Numbered from the stretch's first letter, positions 14,008 to 29,611 are shown. The stretch: DNA of 64,000 bases from Beaufortia kweichowensis (GCA_019155185.1 CM032797.1:19609618-19673617); one strand, 5' to 3'. A program made the numbers and translations. Notes: a model not told the origin generated them from the sequence alone.

Positions 14008-14897
14008 TCATGGGTCTGATGTATGTAACGGTCAGATCTGAGTCCGACGTCATGGGTCTGATGTATGTAACGGTCAGATCTGAGTCCGACGTCATGGGTC
14101 TGATGTATGTAACGGTCAGATCTGAGTCCGACGTCATGGGTCTGATGTATGTAACGGTCAGATCTGAGTCCGGCGTCATGGGTCTGATGTATGTAGCGGT
14201 CAGATCTGGAGTCCGGCGTCATGGGTCTGATGTATGTAACGGTCAGATCTGGAGTCCGGCGTCATGGGTCTGATGTATGTAACGGTCAGATCTGAGTCCG
14301 ACGTCATGGGTCTGATGTATGTAACGGTCAGATCTGAGTCTGACGTCATATGTCTGATGTATGTAACGGTCAGATCTGAGTCCGACGTCATGGGTCTGAT
14401 GTATGTAACGGTCAGATCTGAGTCCGACGTCATGGGTCTGATGTATGTAACGGTCAGATCTGAGTCCGACGTCATGGAGTCTGATGTATATAACGGTCAG
14501 ATCTGGAGTCCGGCGTCATGGGTCTGATGTATGTAACGGTCAGATCTGAGTCTGATGTCATGGGTCTGATGTATGTAACGGTCAGATCTGAGTCTGATGT
14601 CATGGGTCTGATGTATGTAACGGTCAGATCTGAGTCCGACGTCATGGGTCTGATGTCTGTAACGGTCAGATCTGAGTCTGATGTCATGGGTCTGATGTAT
14701 GTAACGGTCAGATCTGAGTCCGACGTCATGGGTCTGATGTCTGTAACGGTCAGATCTGAGTCCGACGTCATGGGTCTGATGTATGTAACGGTCAGATCTG
14801 AGTCCGACGTCATGGGTCTGATGTATGTAACGGTCAGATCTGAGTCCGACGTCATGGGTCTGATGTATGTAACGGTCAGATCTGAGTCTGATGTCAT
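14008..14897. repeat. 42-bp minisatellite, about 21 copies
   Basis: Tandem unit of 42 bp with core GGGTCTGATGTATGTAACGG followed by TCAGATCTGAGTCCGACGTCAT. Most copies differ by one or two substitutions. A 43-bp variant with GGAGTCCGGCGTC occurs around 14205-14260 and again near 14505. Because 42 is a multiple of three, frames stay open for hundreds of bases on both strands and give 14-residue repeats (MGLMYVTVRSESDV on plus). Each unit carries the palindrome AGATCT and usually GACGTC. No flanking start, splice or protein context suggests that it is coding. Confidence 0.97.
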
Positions 14898-15258
14898 CAG
14901 TCTGGTGATCTGCAGACGTGTGAAAGGGTTAAACAGTAAGAGATGCTGATATTCTCTGTGGTATTTAAGTCAGGGCTGGAAACAGTCTTTCATTAATCAT
15001 ACTGTCCTGGTTAAAGTCCAGCGTGATCCCGCCGCTTGTTTGTCTCCCGGCTGATTAATGAATTGATATTAATTGAAAAGCGGGTGACATTTAACACCTG
15101 TTTGAGTGCATGTGTGCAGTGATAATCTCACAGCACTGCTCTCATTCACCTTACACACACTGACTGAATGAATGAAAAAACACAACTGGACCAGACCAGA
15201 CTGAGCTGAAGATGTCTGCTTAGTAAAGAACACGGTAAAAATCTCAAAGATGATTATG

Positions 15259-15500
15259 TTCAAGTTCAAGTTCAAGTGTATTTGTATAGCGCTTTAACAC
15301 TGTATCACTGTTTCAAAGCAGCTTTACAGCAGAATAAACAGAATGACAAGCAGGGAAATATAAAAGCTCATTTAATAACTAATATCACTAATATCATCAG
15401 TCTCCTAGTGACACTCCAACACTGAACCCAAACTCCATTAATGAATCTATATATATATGTATATATGGAGAAAAACCCTTGAGAGAACTCAGACTCACTT
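15259..15500. mobile_element. Dispersed cyprinid non-coding repeat (TTCAAGTTCAAG type)
   Basis: Begins with three TTCAAG iterations, then TGTATTTGTATAGCGCTTT and TTTCAAAGCAGCTTTACAG, and ends near GAGAACTCAGACTCA. This is a very common dispersed element in cyprinid genomes. It has no coding capacity. Confidence 0.75.
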
Positions 15501-18500
15501 GGAGGGTCATTTCTCCTCTGACGCGTCACAGCTGCTGTCAGTAGTTTGATAAAAATGATTTGATTTAAAGTCGTGAACTAAATTTACTAAAGTTTGAAGT
15601 CGTGTAGGTCTGAGTTTTGAGTTGATCTGGATCTGATCTGGTAAATGTGAAAAGTCAGCTGAAGAATGAGTCTCTGGCGCCATCTGCTGCTGTTATTCAT
15701 CACAACAGCTAAACTATTCTACATCAGTCATTAGACATGAACTAAAACTAGATTCTTTTTCATTTTAATATGCAGTAGATGAAGCATTGATCATTCATAC
15801 TGCTTTTAAACTTGTAATAGGCAGTACATTTACAATATTACCATTTTCTGTCTTTATTCTGTATTTTCTGTTTGTGTTCAAATGTATTGACCTGTTGTCT
15901 CACTGTTCCTGGATCAGTGTTTTCAGATGTGTAGTGTCTGTGTCTGTACAGCAGAGGTCACTATTTAAACATTTATTAACTACATGCACATACTGAACTA
16001 CAGTACTACAGACTGTAAAACCACACTTTCATTTTTACTGTGAATATATTACAATATTTTAGAAGGAACTACAGAAAATACCATGGTACTTAGTTTTTCC
16101 TCAAATAATAGCCACGGCATTTAATGATATTTTGTTAATGTAAACTCTTCATCATTAAATAATTGAATAAAATAAGCTTTAATAAAGAAATGTTTTCATG
16201 TTTTAGTATATCAAACGTCTATGACAGGATTGACACAGGTGTTATAGATTAATCACAGGTGTAGATGATAGATCATAACTTCTCTGTAATGTTCAGGTGT
16301 TTTTTGTGTTTCTAAACAAACCTTCTCTCTTTGATTGATTTATTTATTAATTATTCAGACTCTCTTCATTGACCTCAGATCATCAGACTGACTGTGAAAT
16401 ATCCATCTGATCTCAGGATGATGATCAAACTTGTGGAGTTTCTCTTCACATAGATTTCTTGGCATGATAAAAAGAGTCTTTAAATTGCTAAAGCTTAAAA
16501 ATATTAAATATAGCTACATTATTACAGACAATTACACATGTTAAAAAGTTACAAATATATATATTTAGGATAAAAGTAATATAAGAATATAAAGGATGTC
16601 AATAAAATCGAATGGTTTTGTGAGTTGTTTATTTCCCAGTTGTGCTTGTGTTTATTTGTCATTGATTGAGTTTTCTTCCAGTATGTGTGTGCTGTCTGTC
16701 CGTGTCTCTACAGTCTGTACATGATCAGGACTTTTCTTAGTTTAGAGTCTGTTACACTTTTCACATATTCTGCTAATACTTATAGAGTTTCAGTTTTCTC
16801 TCTTGTTGCATTCTAGTTCAGTGGTTTTCCACACACACACATACAGCAGATATAATGAGCTGATGATCTGAGTCAGGCAGTGGATCTCCACTGTACCGGG
16901 ACTGTAAACTCTAGTTCTAGTGACGTCATATTTTCTGCTTTAATGTGGACAGATTAGAGAGAGAGAGAGAAATAAAAACACACATCAGCACACACTGCAG
17001 AATAATGTTTTTGAATCAGCATTTGTTTATTGACTTTGACAGAATTAATGCCTGTTGGCTGTTTTTATCAGAAGGATCAAGTCCAACATACTGGATTAAG
17101 ACTGATCTATAAAAATATACAAGTGATCTGGTTAAAATCACACATTTCTCAACTGATTACAGTGGTTTATGATCTATGACATTATGGCATTTAGTCTTCA
17201 GTTACTTATAATCTTCATAGTTAGACATTTAATATGTTAAAGGTCATGAGGAATTGTGAAAACTTGCTTGTCAATCATTCATTTAGCTTATTTTGTTCTT
17301 GGTTAATAGTTGTTGAGACGCCCCTAATGTAATATAATTGAATGTACATAATGGATAAGAACTGAGAGATGTAAATGTTATTGTGTTTTTAATCCAGCAA
17401 ACACTTGGATGTGTTTATATATGTCTGATGTATATGGATATATATGCATCTGTGGAAAGAGAATTACACTGTTTAAAACTTCCCTTAGAGAATAGATCAA
17501 GAATACAGTTTTTGTCATTCAGAAACAGGTTTTGTCAGTGAGGTAGAAAGGTCTTGGACATTTAAAGGCCAGCGTGTCACACACTTTATATTAACAGAAT
17601 GTGTCTGCACTTTCTCTCTCAGAGCGTCTGGATGTTTTTCCTCACAGAAGTGATGGTGTGAATCTCTGCTGTGACGCTGATTTAACAGGTAAAACTTCCA
17701 GTAAACCTTAATGATGACCAGTCCTGTTTTATGTTGATTTGTGCTGCTCTAACTAGTGAAAATATTTTGTTTATACTGTTTATAATTAGATCTAAAAACA
17801 TTTGAATCTTTTCTTTATGTAAAAATGTTTGCAAGGTGTAACTGAACTCACAGTACTGTATATATATATATATATTGCTCGTCAATAATCCTAAACACAT
17901 CATTATGTTGTGCGAGATATTTCTAGCCATAAATAATCTACATGTTTTGTGATATGATGAGATGCTGTATCTCTGTAAAGCATTTAGAATCACTTCATTA
18001 CTCTGGGGAGGCGTCTGTTTGATTTTCAAAGACTCTGATGATGGTTTGGCCTCATGTTGCCACGGTAGCAACAACCCATTTTGCATAAGATCAGTCCGTT
18101 GCCATAGCAGCCACTGTGCCCTTTGCTGGCTGAAGAGACTGTCTGTATCTGTTACCATGGAGACCAGCGGGAATGCTGTGACTACAGTAAACTGATTGAA
18201 CTGTCCATCATGAAACATGTCTTGAAGTGTATTAAGTGTGTCAGTATTATTAGCATGTGTGTGTGTGTGTCTTACAAACCTGAAGGGTCCTTATAATCAC
18301 ATGAAACTTGAGGAGACATCAGTTTGTCCTTCAGACATGAATGTAAGATGGAGATCAGAATCTCATGTTAGGCTGTATAAGTAAGTGCACTGGCACTTTC
18401 ACAGTCTTTTAGCTAATAACTGCATGTGATTTGTTTCTGTTTGTACATTATGTTCTAGTTAGTTAGAGATTCATGTGTCTTAACTCTTGAGTAGAGCCTG

Positions 18501-19230
18501 CGGGGTTCTGTTTCCTGCTCTCTTATTGTTTTATATCACGCTGTTCTGTTATCTCTCACTGAGGGAGCTGCACGCTATTTGTCGAGCCGAATAACGTTGA
18601 ATAACGTCTGTGATACATGAGGAAAACTGTGTTCATCATCTGACAGTTCAGCTTATCACATTAACATCAGAATCATGTGTAGCTTTACAATAAAACAGAT
18701 ACTCTGTGATGTTCTTTTAAAGAACAAATAAATCACTTTTAATATACTTTAGTTAATACCTTTAATGTAGCAGGGATTTATTTAACATCTATAGTTTATA
18801 AAGAAACGGCTCTCAGTATAATAAGGATTTAGATTAGACGATATATCTTCTCTGGATCAAACACACACTTCATTTAAATAAAGAGAATGTGTTTGAAGAA
18901 ACACTGAATGTCTTGTTTGTACATGTTTGTTTTCCAAACACAGCTCAGTACATGTGAATCGCTCAAGAAAATGATGAAGAAATTTGCATATAAATGTGTG
19001 ACTGACACTATCTTACCAAATGATGAAAGTTCTGTGTCTGTTTGTATGATGCATGAGAGAAATAAATAAACTCTGAAATCCATTCAAGTAAATGTTGTCT
19101 TTAATTAGAAGAGAACCCCTGAAGCACACAGTCTTTGTGTGTATTGAGAGTAAATTCAGCTCTTGAGTGGCTTTATATTGAACAGCTCACTGAATCCATT
19201 TACTGTCTTACAAATCTTCACTTTATTTTC
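15501..19230. other. Intergenic stretch, no confirmed gene
   Basis: AT-rich with stops in all frames. Two weak signals are described under findings: an exon-like segment at 17623-17688 and three X-box-like motifs at 18056-18164. The 178-codon minus-strand frame at 17682-18218 looks random in composition and has no recognisable family. Confidence 0.5.
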
Positions 19231-19236
19231 AACTTT

Positions 19237-19380
19237 GCATGCATTTGGCAAATGCTTTTATCCAAAACAACTTACAGTACATTATTCTGTGCAGTTTTTA
19301 TGAGTATGTTTAATCGCTGGGGTTGAACTCATCACCTTTGTGTTGTTAGTGCCGTGTTCTTACCAACTGAGCTATGGGGA
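19237..19380. mobile_element. tRNA-derived SINE-like element, copy 1
   Basis: Begins GCATTTGGCAAATGCTTTTA and CCAAAACAACTTACAG, and ends with GGGGTTGAACTCATCACC and a CCAACTGAGCTATGG segment. The last part resembles the reverse complement of tRNA A- and B-box sequence. This layout is a common cypriniform SINE family. Confidence 0.65.
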
Positions 19381-19475
19381 AATGACTTATTTAATGAAAA
19401 TGACTTTATGAAATAACACAGTGTCTGTTTAAAGTCAAAAACATATTCATTAACTTCAGCTTTTAGACATTTCTT

Positions 19476-19556
19476 TACACATTGGGCAGATACTTTTATC
19501 CAAAGCGACTTACAGCGCATTTTACTTTACACTACATTTTATGAGTATGTGTAATC
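19476..19556. mobile_element. SINE-like element, copy 2 (truncated)
   Basis: ATTGGGCAGATACTTTTATC followed by CAAAGCGACTTACAGCGCAT. It has the same 5' end as the copy starting at 19237 and is cut off by the adjacent CT microsatellite. Confidence 0.6.
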
Positions 19557-19564
19557 TTGTTCTC

Positions 19565-22310
<2,746 letters not shown>

Positions 22311-22322
22311 GTGACAGCAGTC

Positions 22323-22326
<4 letters not shown>

Positions 22327-22355
<29 letters not shown>
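22327..22355. repeat. (TG)n microsatellite
   Basis: About 28 bp of TG dinucleotides just before the GA-rich block. Confidence 0.9.
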
Positions 22356-22385
22356 AGTGATGATGTGGACTCATCCAATCATCCA

Positions 22386-22655
<270 letters not shown>

Positions 22656-23459
22656 GTGAGATTCCGCGATCAGTGGTTTGAGACTCAGGAGGAGAGATTG
22701 AGAGAGCTGATCTCAGACAGACACATGAGAGAGACTGAGAGGACATCAGCTTCATACTTCAGAGAGAATATAAAACCTTCTTTCAGAGAACTTGTCAGAT
22801 GTGTATCGACGTGTTTTAAGATCCAAATCAAAATCAAACAAAAGCAGTTGTGAGCGCCAGGATTAAAATACAGAGAGAGATGAGTCGTTTACCGACCGAT
22901 TAACAGAGAGGAGATTGAGTGGTGATTCATTGATCACAGAGCTGAGAGAAAGGTGGAGGAAACATTTGAGACACAGATCGAGACGTTGTATGATGTGTAG
23001 TTGTGAGATGTTTCATTTCAAATATATATTTTATTGTTGTCATCAGCCGATCTCAGGATCGTGACTTTGAAACCAGTAGATCACGGATCATAAATCAATC
23101 ACTTCATGACTGTGTGTGTAGTATTATTATGAATAAACCTTCGCATCCTGCAGTTGGGAGAATTGGTCAGATGTGTGATCGACGATGTTTTAAGATCAGA
23201 AATCAACCAAACAAAAACCAGTTGTGCGCCATTAAAATACATCCGAGGAAATGTGTGCGGGGCTTACCGCCAGATATGTCTGCTGTGTGTTTTGTTCAAA
23301 TGTGTGTGCTGTGTTTTATACACTGATGTGTTCACATTGCGCGGTATCATGCGCTTCTAAACCTCCACTGTCATCGTGCGTGAGAGAAGAAAGCACACTG
23401 TGCATACATGAAGTGCATGTGCGTTCCAAGGTCTTGCATCTGTGTGCGTGTGTTGAGAC

Positions 23460-23461
23460 AA

Positions 23462-23492
<31 letters not shown>
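23460..23492. repeat. (TG)n microsatellite
   Basis: About 30 bp of TG at the left edge of a longer TG-rich region. Confidence 0.9.
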
Positions 23493-23679
23493 AGACAGGA
23501 TGTAATGTATTTCAGTTCATAGAGCAATGATCAGTTTTGTCATATTTAAAGAATTGTTGTTACGGCATGATAAAAAGCTTTATTAATGGTGATTTATCAA
23601 ACTCATGTGTGTGTGCAGAAGAGATTGTTTAACTCATTCAGATCAACAGGATGTGTAAATCAATAAGACGCGAATGATG

Positions 23680-23880
23680 ACTGTGTGTGTGTGTGTGCCG
23701 AGGAATCAGTGTGTGTGTGTGATATGTGTGTGTGTGTGTGTCAGATAGACTGAAACTGTGTGTGAAACATTTGTGAATCGTACTGTGTGTGTGTGTGCTG
23801 CGGTGATGTGTGTGTGTGTGTGTGAGGCCGGGTGTGTGTGATGTGTGTGTGATGTGACAAAGTGTAAAATGTGTGTGTGA
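23680..23880. repeat. Degenerate (TG)n block
   Basis: TGTGTG runs of 8-20 bp separated by short unique pieces containing GATGTG, GAGGCC and GCTGCGG. Confidence 0.85.
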
Positions 23881-24497
23881 CATTCCGTGCGGATGATGAG
23901 GTGTGCGTCTGTCCGTTGTGTGATGTTTTAGTCTGTGTGTTTTGTGTACATGTTACATGATGCTTCTGTTCACATATGTGTCCAAACGTGTGTGTACATT
24001 AGAGTCATATCTAAACGTAAACCTAATTCTGAGATCATCATGTTAGTGATCAGGAGTTAAAGCACACTGGCATACTACACTGAAGACCATATGGTCCCTT
24101 TAATCTTATATGGCATCATCTGTTCTATAAATCGGTTGAGACAAGTGACTACAAATCACTGCTGGTTTCTAATGAGTCTTAACTTTGTGCTGTGGTTTAA
24201 GTGAACTTTATTGTTTGATATAATAAGCTGATGTAATAACATCTCATTTAAATATAGCAGTGAAGCCTGATCAGTTTCACGGCGACTCATTGATTTCTCT
24301 GAAGGGTCTGACCCGCCGTGAATTCATTACGGGTATTTACAATAAAAAGCTTGCATTACCGTGATGAAAATATAAACCTCATGTGTGTCGTCCCAGTGAG
24401 AGTGTTATTTACAATTCCTCACGTGAGTTTCATTGATTTCATCCACTGTGTGTGTGACATGTGCTTGAGAGAGAGAGGAGTGCGTTTCGTGTGATGC

Positions 24498-24756
24498 TGT
24501 GTGTGTGTGTGTGTGAGTCAAGTGAGTGTGTGTGTGTGAGGTGTGTGTGTGTGCGTGCAGAGCGTGATGTGCTGTGCTGTGTGCGTGTCCAAGTGTGCAT
24601 GCCGTGCGTGTGTGTCTGTGTGTGTGTGTGTGATGTGTGTGTGATGTGAGTATGTGTGTGTGTGTGTGTGATGTGCGTGTGTGTGTGTGGTGATGTGCGT
24701 GTGCGTGTGTGCGTGTGCGTGATGTGTGTGTGTGTGTGTGTGTCGGATGTGTGTGA

Positions 24757-24788
<32 letters not shown>

Positions 24789-24835
24789 CGGCATCTGTGT
24801 GTGTGTGTGTGTGCGTGTGTACGTGTGTGTGTGTC
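24498..24835. repeat. Degenerate (TG)n / TGTGCG / GATGTG block
   Basis: About 340 bp of TG dinucleotides broken by GCG, GATG and GAG insertions at irregular spacing. Cys/Val and His/Thr frames here are artefacts. Confidence 0.93.
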
Positions 24836-24999
24836 GCAGGCTGAGTGTGATTGTAAGACCAAAGTGCGTGTGACGGAGCGACATTTACTGAAGCGATTAT
24901 AGACAATTATTCACAAAGTCAGCGTATGTGAGTATAATTCTAATCATCTTAGCCAAATTAACAGGTCAGAGGATTTGCTATCGACATTTAACGATTCAA

Positions 25000-26650
25000 G
25001 ATCGATGAATCCTGATTGATCATTTCTAAGGAGTTCATCACGGCTTGTTCCACTGATGATACCCTAATTGTACTGTGTATTTATTTATTTAAAGAACTGG
25101 TTCTGCTCACAGATAATGATAACAGCTACATTGATTCCAATAGGCACGATATGCGAGGGATGGTATCCTTCTAAGGATCGGGAGGCGACAAGACTCATAG
25201 TCAGGATCTGACAAGACCTGTCATTCAGAGACCAAACTGCTGGTAACCTGACCACTACAGCAAAAGCCGTGAAGTGTGATGTAGGAAGTCCAGGGAAAAG
25301 ACCCGTGTGTTCTCTCTCTGTGTCTGTGTGGCTCTGCTGGGAATTGTCAGACACCTGGTGGTGTATAAGCCGTGTGTGTGGACGAATTCGATACTGGTGC
25401 CCACTGTCTCAAGACACCAAATACTCCAGTGTGAGGCCTTCAAAAAGATACGTCTGTGACCGAAGTTGACAGAGTGTGAATAGGTCCCGTGAACAAAAAA
25501 CGAGACAAGGAGCAGGTGCCAGACACGATGAGACTGAGTCATAGTGCGACAGTCAGAGGCTGAGTCGCCACCGGCTGTTAACGGTCACCTGGAAGAGCCG
25601 CATGAGTCTGTGTGCCAGTGTGATTCATGTCAGGAGACTCTGAAACGTGTTTGGTGCGAATGTGTGTGTGGGCGTCGCATGGACCCTGTGTTCTTAATCA
25701 GAAATCAAACTTAATGGTCGCTCTGAATATTGACACATCGAATGAATTATGTCGGAAAAACGATCATCAATCAAAGGAATGCCATTCTACTCAAAATAGA
25801 TAGGCAAATTCTGGCAGCAGTCAAAGACCATGGGCCAGGACTTCAATCGGTTCTGATGAGCACATGATGTAGAATGAGCATTTCTCATGGAAATCCTCCT
25901 AACTAGATTCTGGTAATGGAAGTCATGACAGGTTTTATACATGAGAAAGTAATCTTGTGGAAGGAAGACTTCGCTTACAGATATGGTGTAAATAGGAACA
26001 GATGATCGAGCTGGGAAGCAGGTAGCCGTCTGGATTTCACGGCTACAGGAAGGAGACGCTGCCTCCAAGCCTCACGAAAATCCGGAATGTGAGACCATGT
26101 CATTAAATCAAAAACTGTGAAGAATGCATGTGGATTTAGGGAAGGAAACTGTTTGTTCGAAGCAGGTCCCATTTGTTGCTAAATTTCATGAAATTGAAAC
26201 CAGAGCAGAAGAATTCAAGATATTGACTCTCCGCTAAACTCAAGAATCCCAGCTCCAGCGTCACCTCCCCGCTCCCGCTACGACCGGAAGGACCGCCTAC
26301 ATTCGTCCCTGAACGCCCTGGTCAGATGTGGGCAAAGGTGCCAGGACGAGAGTTTTAACATTGGAGGTTCAGCTGTCCGAAGCTGGAAGCGCCGCAGTAA
26401 GGGCTACATTAAACTGACGGATCTGGCAGTTAGATTCATGAACAACTCCTGAAGGAAGGTGTGAATGAGTCATAAGTGATAGAGATGCACACGCTTCATC
26501 ATCGCTATCAAACTGGCGAATGATGCCAGAAAACACAAAACCGTTCTGGTTCTGCCAGTGCAGGAGCATGTCGATGCAGTAGAACGTCCATGCTGCAAAC
26601 AAACGAAAACTATAAAGCACATGCAGAAAGGAAAGTTCACAGACACTACA
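25000..26650 (-). other. Unassigned block of different texture, possibly coding on the minus strand
   Basis: This segment has more balanced GC content and fewer A/T runs than its flanks. On the minus strand a good polypyrimidine-AG acceptor near 26595 precedes an open frame reading FYCIDMLLHWQNQNGFVF, then FSGIIRQFDSDDEACASL. Further minus frames occur at 25975-26172 (including SHIPDFREAWRQRLLPVAV) and 25787-26068 (including SEVFLPQDYFLMYKTCHDF). I do not recognise a family. It could be a degraded gene or retroelement, a multi-exon gene with sequence errors, or misassembled sequence. Confidence 0.3.
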
Positions 26651-28180
26651 TCTGTGTGTGTGTCATCTCATTCAAACACAAAAGTAGATCTTTGGGGCAG
26701 AATGACTGTTTTATATACAGATAAAAAAGCACTACATGAACAAAAAGTTTTCAGAAAGTATGTTAAAACAACACATCATGTGTAGATTCTGTAGTCACTG
26801 TTTCATACATTTGTTGAAGCCATGAAAGCAAATACTGACTGTGAGATGCAGTCTATTCAAAAGGAGTCTTCAAGTATTATTATTCAGCTTTATTTCTGTT
26901 TATTAAGTCTTTCTGCAATGGTTCTGTCAAGGATGATGACTCTGCCTTGATGAAGAATCATAAAACACAATATGAAATCACTATAAACGCTATGACAGCA
27001 GACATATTCCAGAACGCCTTGCTACATCAAACTTTGGATTATGTAAGGACATTATGTAGTTCGGTTTGTTAGATAAAAATAAGGCGGCTGATCAAATGAT
27101 TGAAATCGAATATTACTAAATATAAGGCTGAGTTCATTCGAGACTCGCCCCTTTATGTAGGAGATGAGACATCACGAATTAGTGATTATGCAAAACAGAT
27201 CTGAATGAGTTTTATGTTTGATGTAGTAAATCTATATCTGTTTTGTAACAGTGTCACTGTTTTAGTATGTTATGCTCTGCACATATTTATTTTGAATAAC
27301 AGTTGCATTGAGTCTCAAGTAGAAAACTCATTGTGTCTTTTGAAAGATTCTTCCAGGAGACTTTGTGGATCTACTGTTGACTAATTTTAGATTTAAAGTG
27401 AATGTAAACACACTAGAATAGTCTTTATATGGTTGGTAAAAAATTGATGAACAATGCCAGAAAAATCACACACTGGATCTTGATGTTAGAATTTACATTT
27501 ACATTTACATTTCAATTTAACATTTCTTGCACTAAGCCAATAAATACTAGAATAAATATGTTCCCTAACTCTGTAGAAAACACTAAAGTAAGTTTTGTTG
27601 TAATTGTTATTTACATAGATAGACACACTCTTATGCAATGTAGCACATCTGTTTGTAGTATCTTCACTCATTTCTGCACAAATGAGCAGATTTGTGACAC
27701 AACAGATTTGGATTATGTAAGCACACTATGTGTGTCAATATGCTGACACAATGACTGTGTGAATGGAGGCTTATGATTCACTTCAAACCTCAGGTGCCGT
27801 ATAATCTGGTATTGCAGGCCTGTATTGTATGTTTAGAATAGATTTCGACTCTAGTGCAAAATCCATAATTGCAGCTACATGAGCCGAATAGACAATGATT
27901 CAATAAGAACAAAACATAATGAATCTCTTTCTTTTGTTTATTCACATGTATTTATAAATACTAATATAAATAAGAATGTATTTATGATGAAATGATATTA
28001 TTAAAGTGATGACGCCTGCCTGTTCTCCTAGTGAGAGGTCACGTTAGTGGGCGTGGTCGTAGAATTTTAGAGGGACCAATAGCAGAGAAGTGGGCTGGGT
28101 CTTTAGTGTCAAGCTCCGCCCCAGTGAATCTCGAGACTTCACTCAGGTATGAAAGCGCTGGAAGATCGTCAACTTTTCTT
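26651..28180. other. Intergenic stretch, nothing recognised
   Basis: AT-rich, stop-dense in all frames. A small GC-richer patch with GGGCGTGG and GGGCTGGG motifs at 28040-28130 lies just left of the 31-bp minisatellite. Confidence 0.6.
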
Positions 28181-28184
28181 TCTC

Positions 28185-29478
28185 ATGTGAGAGTTTGAGG
28201 TAAACAGGGTAAATGTGTGAGAGTTTGAGGTAAATACAGGGTAAATGTGAGAGTTTGAACAAAGGGTAAATGTGCAGAGTTTGAGGTAAAACAGGGTAAA
28301 TGTGTAGAGTTTGAGGTAAAACAGGGTAAATGTGTGAGAGTTCTGAGGCAAAACAGGGTAAATGTGTGAGAGTTTGAGGTAAAAACAGGGTAAATGTGTG
28401 AGAGTTTGAGGTAAACAGGGTAAATGTGTGAGAGTTTGAGGTAAAACAGGGTAAAATGTGTGAGAGCTTGAGGTAAAACAGGGTAAATGTGTGAGAGTTT
28501 GAGTGTAAAACAGGGGGTAAATGTGTGAGAGTTTGAGGTAAAAACAGGGTAAATGTGTGAGAGTTTCTGAGGTAAAACAGGGTAAATGTGTGAGTTTGAG
28601 GTAAAACAGGGGTAAATGTGTGAGAGTTTGAGGCAAAACAGGGTAAATGTGTGAGAGTTTGAGGTAAAACAGGGTAAATGTGTGAGAGTTTGAGGTAAAA
28701 ACAGGGTAAATGTGAGAGAGTTTGAGGTAAAACAGGGTAAAATGTGAGAGTTTGAGGTAAAAAACAGGGTAAATGTGTGAGAGTTTGAGGTAAAACAGGG
28801 TAAATGTGTGAGAGTTTGAGGTAAAACAGGGTAAATGTGTGAGAGTTTGAGGTAAAACAGGGTAAATGTGTGAGAGTTTGAGGTAAAACAGGGTAAATGT
28901 GTGAGAGTTTGAGGTAAAACAGGGTAAATGTGTGAGAGTTTGAGGTAAAACAGGGTAAATGTGTGAGAGTTTGAGGTAAAACAGGGTAAATGTGTGAGAG
29001 TTTGAGGTAAAACAGGGTAAATGTGTGAGAGCTCTGAGGTAAAACAGGGTAAATGTGTGAGAGTTTGAGGTAAAACAGGGTAAAGTTTGAGGTGTGTGAG
29101 AGTTTGAGGTAAAACAGGGTAAATGTGTGAGAGTTTGAGGTAAAACAGGGTAAATGTGTGAGAGTTTGAGGTAAAACAGGGTAAATGTGTGTGTGAGAGT
29201 TTGAGGTAAAACAGGGTAAATGTGTGAGAGTTTGAGGTAAAACAGGGTAAATGTGTGAGAGTTTGAGGTAAAACAGGGTAAATGTGTGAGAGTTTGAGGT
29301 AAAACAGGGTAAATGTGTGAGAGTTTGAGGTAAAACAGGGTAAATGTGTGAGAGTTTGAGGTAAAACAGGGTAAATGTGTGGAGAGTTTGAGGTAAAACA
29401 GGGTAAATGTGTCAGAGTTTGAGGTAAAACAGGGTAAATGTGTGAGAGTTTGAGGTAAAACAGGGTAAATGTGGAGAG
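28185..29478. repeat. 31-bp minisatellite, about 41 copies
   Basis: Unit of 31 bp: GAGAGTTTGAGGTAAAACAG followed by GGTAAATGTGT. The right part (about 28790-29470) is nearly perfect. The left part (28185-28790) has many one- to three-base indels. Because 31 is one more than a multiple of three, a minus-strand frame cycles through all three frames of the unit and stays open for 442 codons with a 31-residue period. That frame is a property of the repeat and not evidence of a gene. Confidence 0.97.
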
Positions 29479-29611
29479 TAAATGATGTTTTTGTGTTAAG
29501 TGTCGCTTCATTTACTGACTTTCACGCAGCCGCTTTAAAACACCATTTTCAGTTTAGTTTAGCACGCTATAAAGATAATACATTAATGTATCTTATTAAT
29601 AATATAACATT

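Noticed and set aside
13919..14949. Open frames on both strands with 14-residue repeats as a repeat protein gene
   Set aside because: Stops are absent only because the 42-bp unit is a multiple of three; no flanking exon or start context on either strand.
17682..18218. 178-codon minus-strand frame
   Set aside because: Composition looks random, no motif recognised, and no promoter or splice context.
28183..29511. 442-codon minus-strand open frame
   Set aside because: It is a 31-bp tandem repeat read through three frames; periodicity is exact and there is no independent start, splice or homology signal.
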